Positions 61,132 through 64,000 of a stretch of 64,000 nt of DNA are shown one piece after another (positions within the stretch are counted from its first letter, which is position 1; every line of letters begins with the position of its first letter). A program made the translations under genes and the position numbers. Origin of the DNA: Tanytarsus gracilentus (taxonomy: Eukaryota > Arthropoda > Insecta > Diptera > Chironomidae); NCBI GenBank assembly GCA_038502055.1, contig JAXRKN010000036.1:620001-684000 (forward strand), in the 5' to 3' direction. The notes under the pieces are model-generated. The model had not been told where the DNA came from. It searched no databases and saw only the letters and a program-made list of their open reading frames with translations.

Positions 61132-64000
61132 GTAAAGTTTTAGTGTTTTACTTCTGTACATGACGCAAGAAAAATACGAATTAGAATTTAAATCGATGGA
61201 GTGGAATACCACGACTCTCCGACTGTTGAGATTAAAGTTCCATAATTAATGACTTTTCTCTTTCTTTCCCAACTTATACACTCGGAAATTTTCTCGTTTA
61301 CCCATAATGGCACTTACCTATAGCAATATGGCACAATAAAAGCAAATGAAAGAGAATTTCTCAGCGCATACATTTTTCTCATGATCTAAAAAGTGCATTT
61401 TATGACCTGAAAAAAGAGATGCTGTCGAGCACCGCAGAGAGACTCTCACACAGTCAATTGAGATGAAACCGAATATGCTTGGGATATTGCAAATGACTCT
61501 TCGCAACTCTGTGAAAATCAATTCACGGGTGGGTGTTGGTTAACGCAAACGTAATGTTCATGATGCGGCTTCATTTGGCTGTCGTTGAATGGGAAAATCA
61601 ACATGTGCTCCAGTTCTGCGATTTTATTGCATGAAAAAAATTTTACATAACACGATTTAAATTTCAAAAATGCTCTATAAAATGTAAAACATTTTTTTGG
61701 TTTAGACAAGGGAAGACAACTTTGAATTTTAATTGAAATCAGAGGTGGAAATTGAATTAAATTAAATTTATTATAGCTGAGATTAAATAACATAAAATAT
61801 GTTGAAAATTTTCAAGGCTCTGAAGCATTAATTGTTTGACACATTCTTGTGAGAAACTTCTCCGCTCGATGAGTTAGAAAACAAAATGATTTATGGCTCT
61901 AACTTGACGTCTGCCGTCGGTGAGTGATGCCAAGATCTTGACTTTGAATCAAAATTTCTCCTCTTATAAGAACGAAAATTTTCGTCAATTAAAAAAGTTT
62001 AAAGCCACCTCGTAGATTTAACATCAACATCCTGTTGAGTCATACCTGGCGTAAAGTCATGAGGAAATTAGAAAACAAAGAGAAGCGAGCATTGCATTGC
62101 ATAATAATCAAGCACATTGTTCTTTGCATCATGCACATTTATCTCTCCACATCACAGTTTTCAGTCGTGACGAGGAAAATTTCAGTGAGATGAAAAATAA
62201 ATTCTCCTTTCAGCAGAAGAGTTTGCAATTTGTTTCATGAAATTGCTTTGCTTCCTTGAGAGAACCTTTAGGGCTTTTTTCCGTCAAGATTGCTTCAAGT
62301 ATGTGCAGAAAAAAAGCCAAAGAAGTTGAAAAGTAATTTCGCGATTTCTTTTTAGCGAGTGTGAAGAGCTCTTTTAAATGCTAATTTGTGTTTCATTTAT
62401 TATTAAAGCATTATAATGAATTTTAAAGAGGTTTAAGTGAAAAAGTTTTTAATTTAATTTTAAGGGTTTGACTTTTGATTCAAATTTATTTCGATCTAAA
62501 TTAACTCGAAATTGAGAGAAATTTTAAAAAATAGAAATTTATTCCTGTTAATCAATTTTAAACCCTAAATTCCACCTTAAAAACCTCACTTAATAATAAT
62601 AATCAAAATTGAGATAAACAATTCTCTTTCGCATAATTTATGTTGGCAAAAGCTCCGCCATAATGGTTCCACAATAAATTAAATTTATAGCAGCTCTTCA
62701 ATGAACTCGAGAAAAAGGTTTAACACTTTCACATAAAAAGGTGAAATAGAAAATGAACAACCTAGAAAATTAAATAATTATTCAAGTCCTTTTAACAACA
62801 GTCACTCGACCGCTTCATGTCAACCGCTCAAAAGTTAAGAAGGGGTTACTTATGATCATGTTTCATTTTTTATTCTTTCTCATGGGAAGATTACAAGATG
62901 CTCGAAGCTTTTTTGTTGCTTTCTTTTTCTCCCTTTGTGTGTCGCAATAAAAGCCACTTTTTGTTACCGTCATTTATCTTAGGGCGATTTCCTTTCAAAA
63001 GCCGTGTGTATCTCCTTATGCGTCTTATCGACTTTTATGGTTGAAAATTTGTGCGGTTGGCATGACATGAGGGTGTGAGTAACGTTTGAGTAAAAAAGTT
63101 ATATTCGGGCTCGCACAAATTGGCTGCTATTATGTACGCAGAAAAAAAAGAAAAGGAAATTTTCTTCCACGCAGCATATTTTACATTATTTATATTCCGC
63201 ATCTTTTGGAGCTTCACATTTTACGGGGGGTAAGAAGCTTGCACGTGGAGTGTGAGTGAAAAATTTCCTCGATAACAAGGATAATAAAAATCTTTCACGA
63301 AAGATTACAAGAGTCTCTCAACTCTAAGTGGCTCACACTCGTTTTCACGATTTTTATCCTCATCCTTGCAAGGGGCAGAACACTCAAAAAATAAAAACTT
63401 CAAATTTTTACCACTAAATATTCAAGGTTGAATTTCAAAGTGTGAAAGAACTTTTTAAACTTTTCCACCCTTCACATTCTCGCACATTTCATGCTGAGAG
63501 GGTAAAATGTTGATTTTCAACATTCTTGATATCATCACCGAGGGATGAGTGAGAAAAGCATAAAATTCACTTCTCATTACATCTCGTCTCTCTCGTCACA
63601 TGTCGATCACACAGCGTGCGAAAAAGAATTTCTCACATTTACTTTTGCAGATGAAAAAATAATTTACTGGAAAGTGTCACACAATTAAGCGTCAATCAAC
63701 GTTAAAAAAATGTCAGTAGTGCTTTATTTTCAAATTGTGCCTTACTTAATTTGCAAAAATTTGTGTGAGAAGAGAAAAAAGTGTTTGAGCTATCGTTTTT
63801 TTAAGGTCCGGAAAGCTGAAAGCAATTTGAAAATGTTTATGTCAAAAAAACCTAAAGACTCAATCACGTAAGATTGAGATGTTCGTGCGATAAATGGAGA
63901 TGGATTGGTTGATGAGTTTACATGCGGATTTTTCGGATTTAACTTCTTTTTTTTTGTCTATGTGAAGCGTTCAAACTCTTTTAATGCATAAAAGCATTTA
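61132..64000 (+). other. Probable next intron of the right-edge gene
   Basis: After the GTAAAG donor no further exon is recognised up to the window end. AT-rich, low-complexity DNA fills the stretch, and short frames on both strands show no motif. Confidence 0.45.

Overview
The window is nuclear DNA from an insect. It is strongly AT-rich. Genes have GT-AG introns, many of them only 50-70 bases long, and the longer gaps hold AT-rich, low-complexity DNA. The gene set (a sevenless-type receptor about as long as the Drosophila protein, a Popeye-domain gene, a bestrophin and a Bok-like Bcl-2 gene) fits a dipteran. A midge- or mosquito-like (lower) fly is my best guess, but the species is not proven. 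All exon joins below were read by hand from splice signals, reading frame and family conservation.

Left part (1-11 kb): the 3' end of Ppcdc (coenzyme A synthesis) is followed by a tight cluster. A CISD3-type mitochondrial iron-sulfur gene (-) lies head to head with an Ashwin-like gene (+), which converges on an unrecognised 175-residue gene (-). Next comes a Popeye-domain gene (-, 3555-10267). Its 5 kb first intron contains two complete genes on the opposite strand: a bestrophin chloride channel and a TMEM205-family membrane protein.

Middle part (11-33.5 kb): sevenless (+, 11825-25628) has 13 coding exons, about 2524 residues, one giant 4.6 kb exon and a 4.8 kb first intron. It converges on SNIP1 (-), an RNA-splicing and signalling FHA protein. 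A Bcl-2-family gene (-) lies just upstream of SNIP1. After a 3 kb gap with a GC-rich hairpin comes a seven-finger C2H2 zinc-finger gene (-) with very small exons.

Right part (33.5-64 kb) is gene-poor. One unrecognised gene of about 896 residues (+) has a short first exon at 39010 and its main exons at 49074-51917. Its 10 kb intron carries a 1117-bp foldback element with a perfect 10-bp target duplication, and a G-rich block between two 33-bp direct repeats. The 5' end of another coiled-coil-like gene (exons at 58623 and 61021) runs off the right edge. The rest looks like intron or intergenic DNA without supportable genes.

The genes do not form one pathway. The clearest layout features are the nested opposite-strand genes, the head-to-head and tail-to-tail pairs with little spacing, and the foldback transposon. 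I saw no rRNA, tRNA or CRISPR array, and no viral gene.
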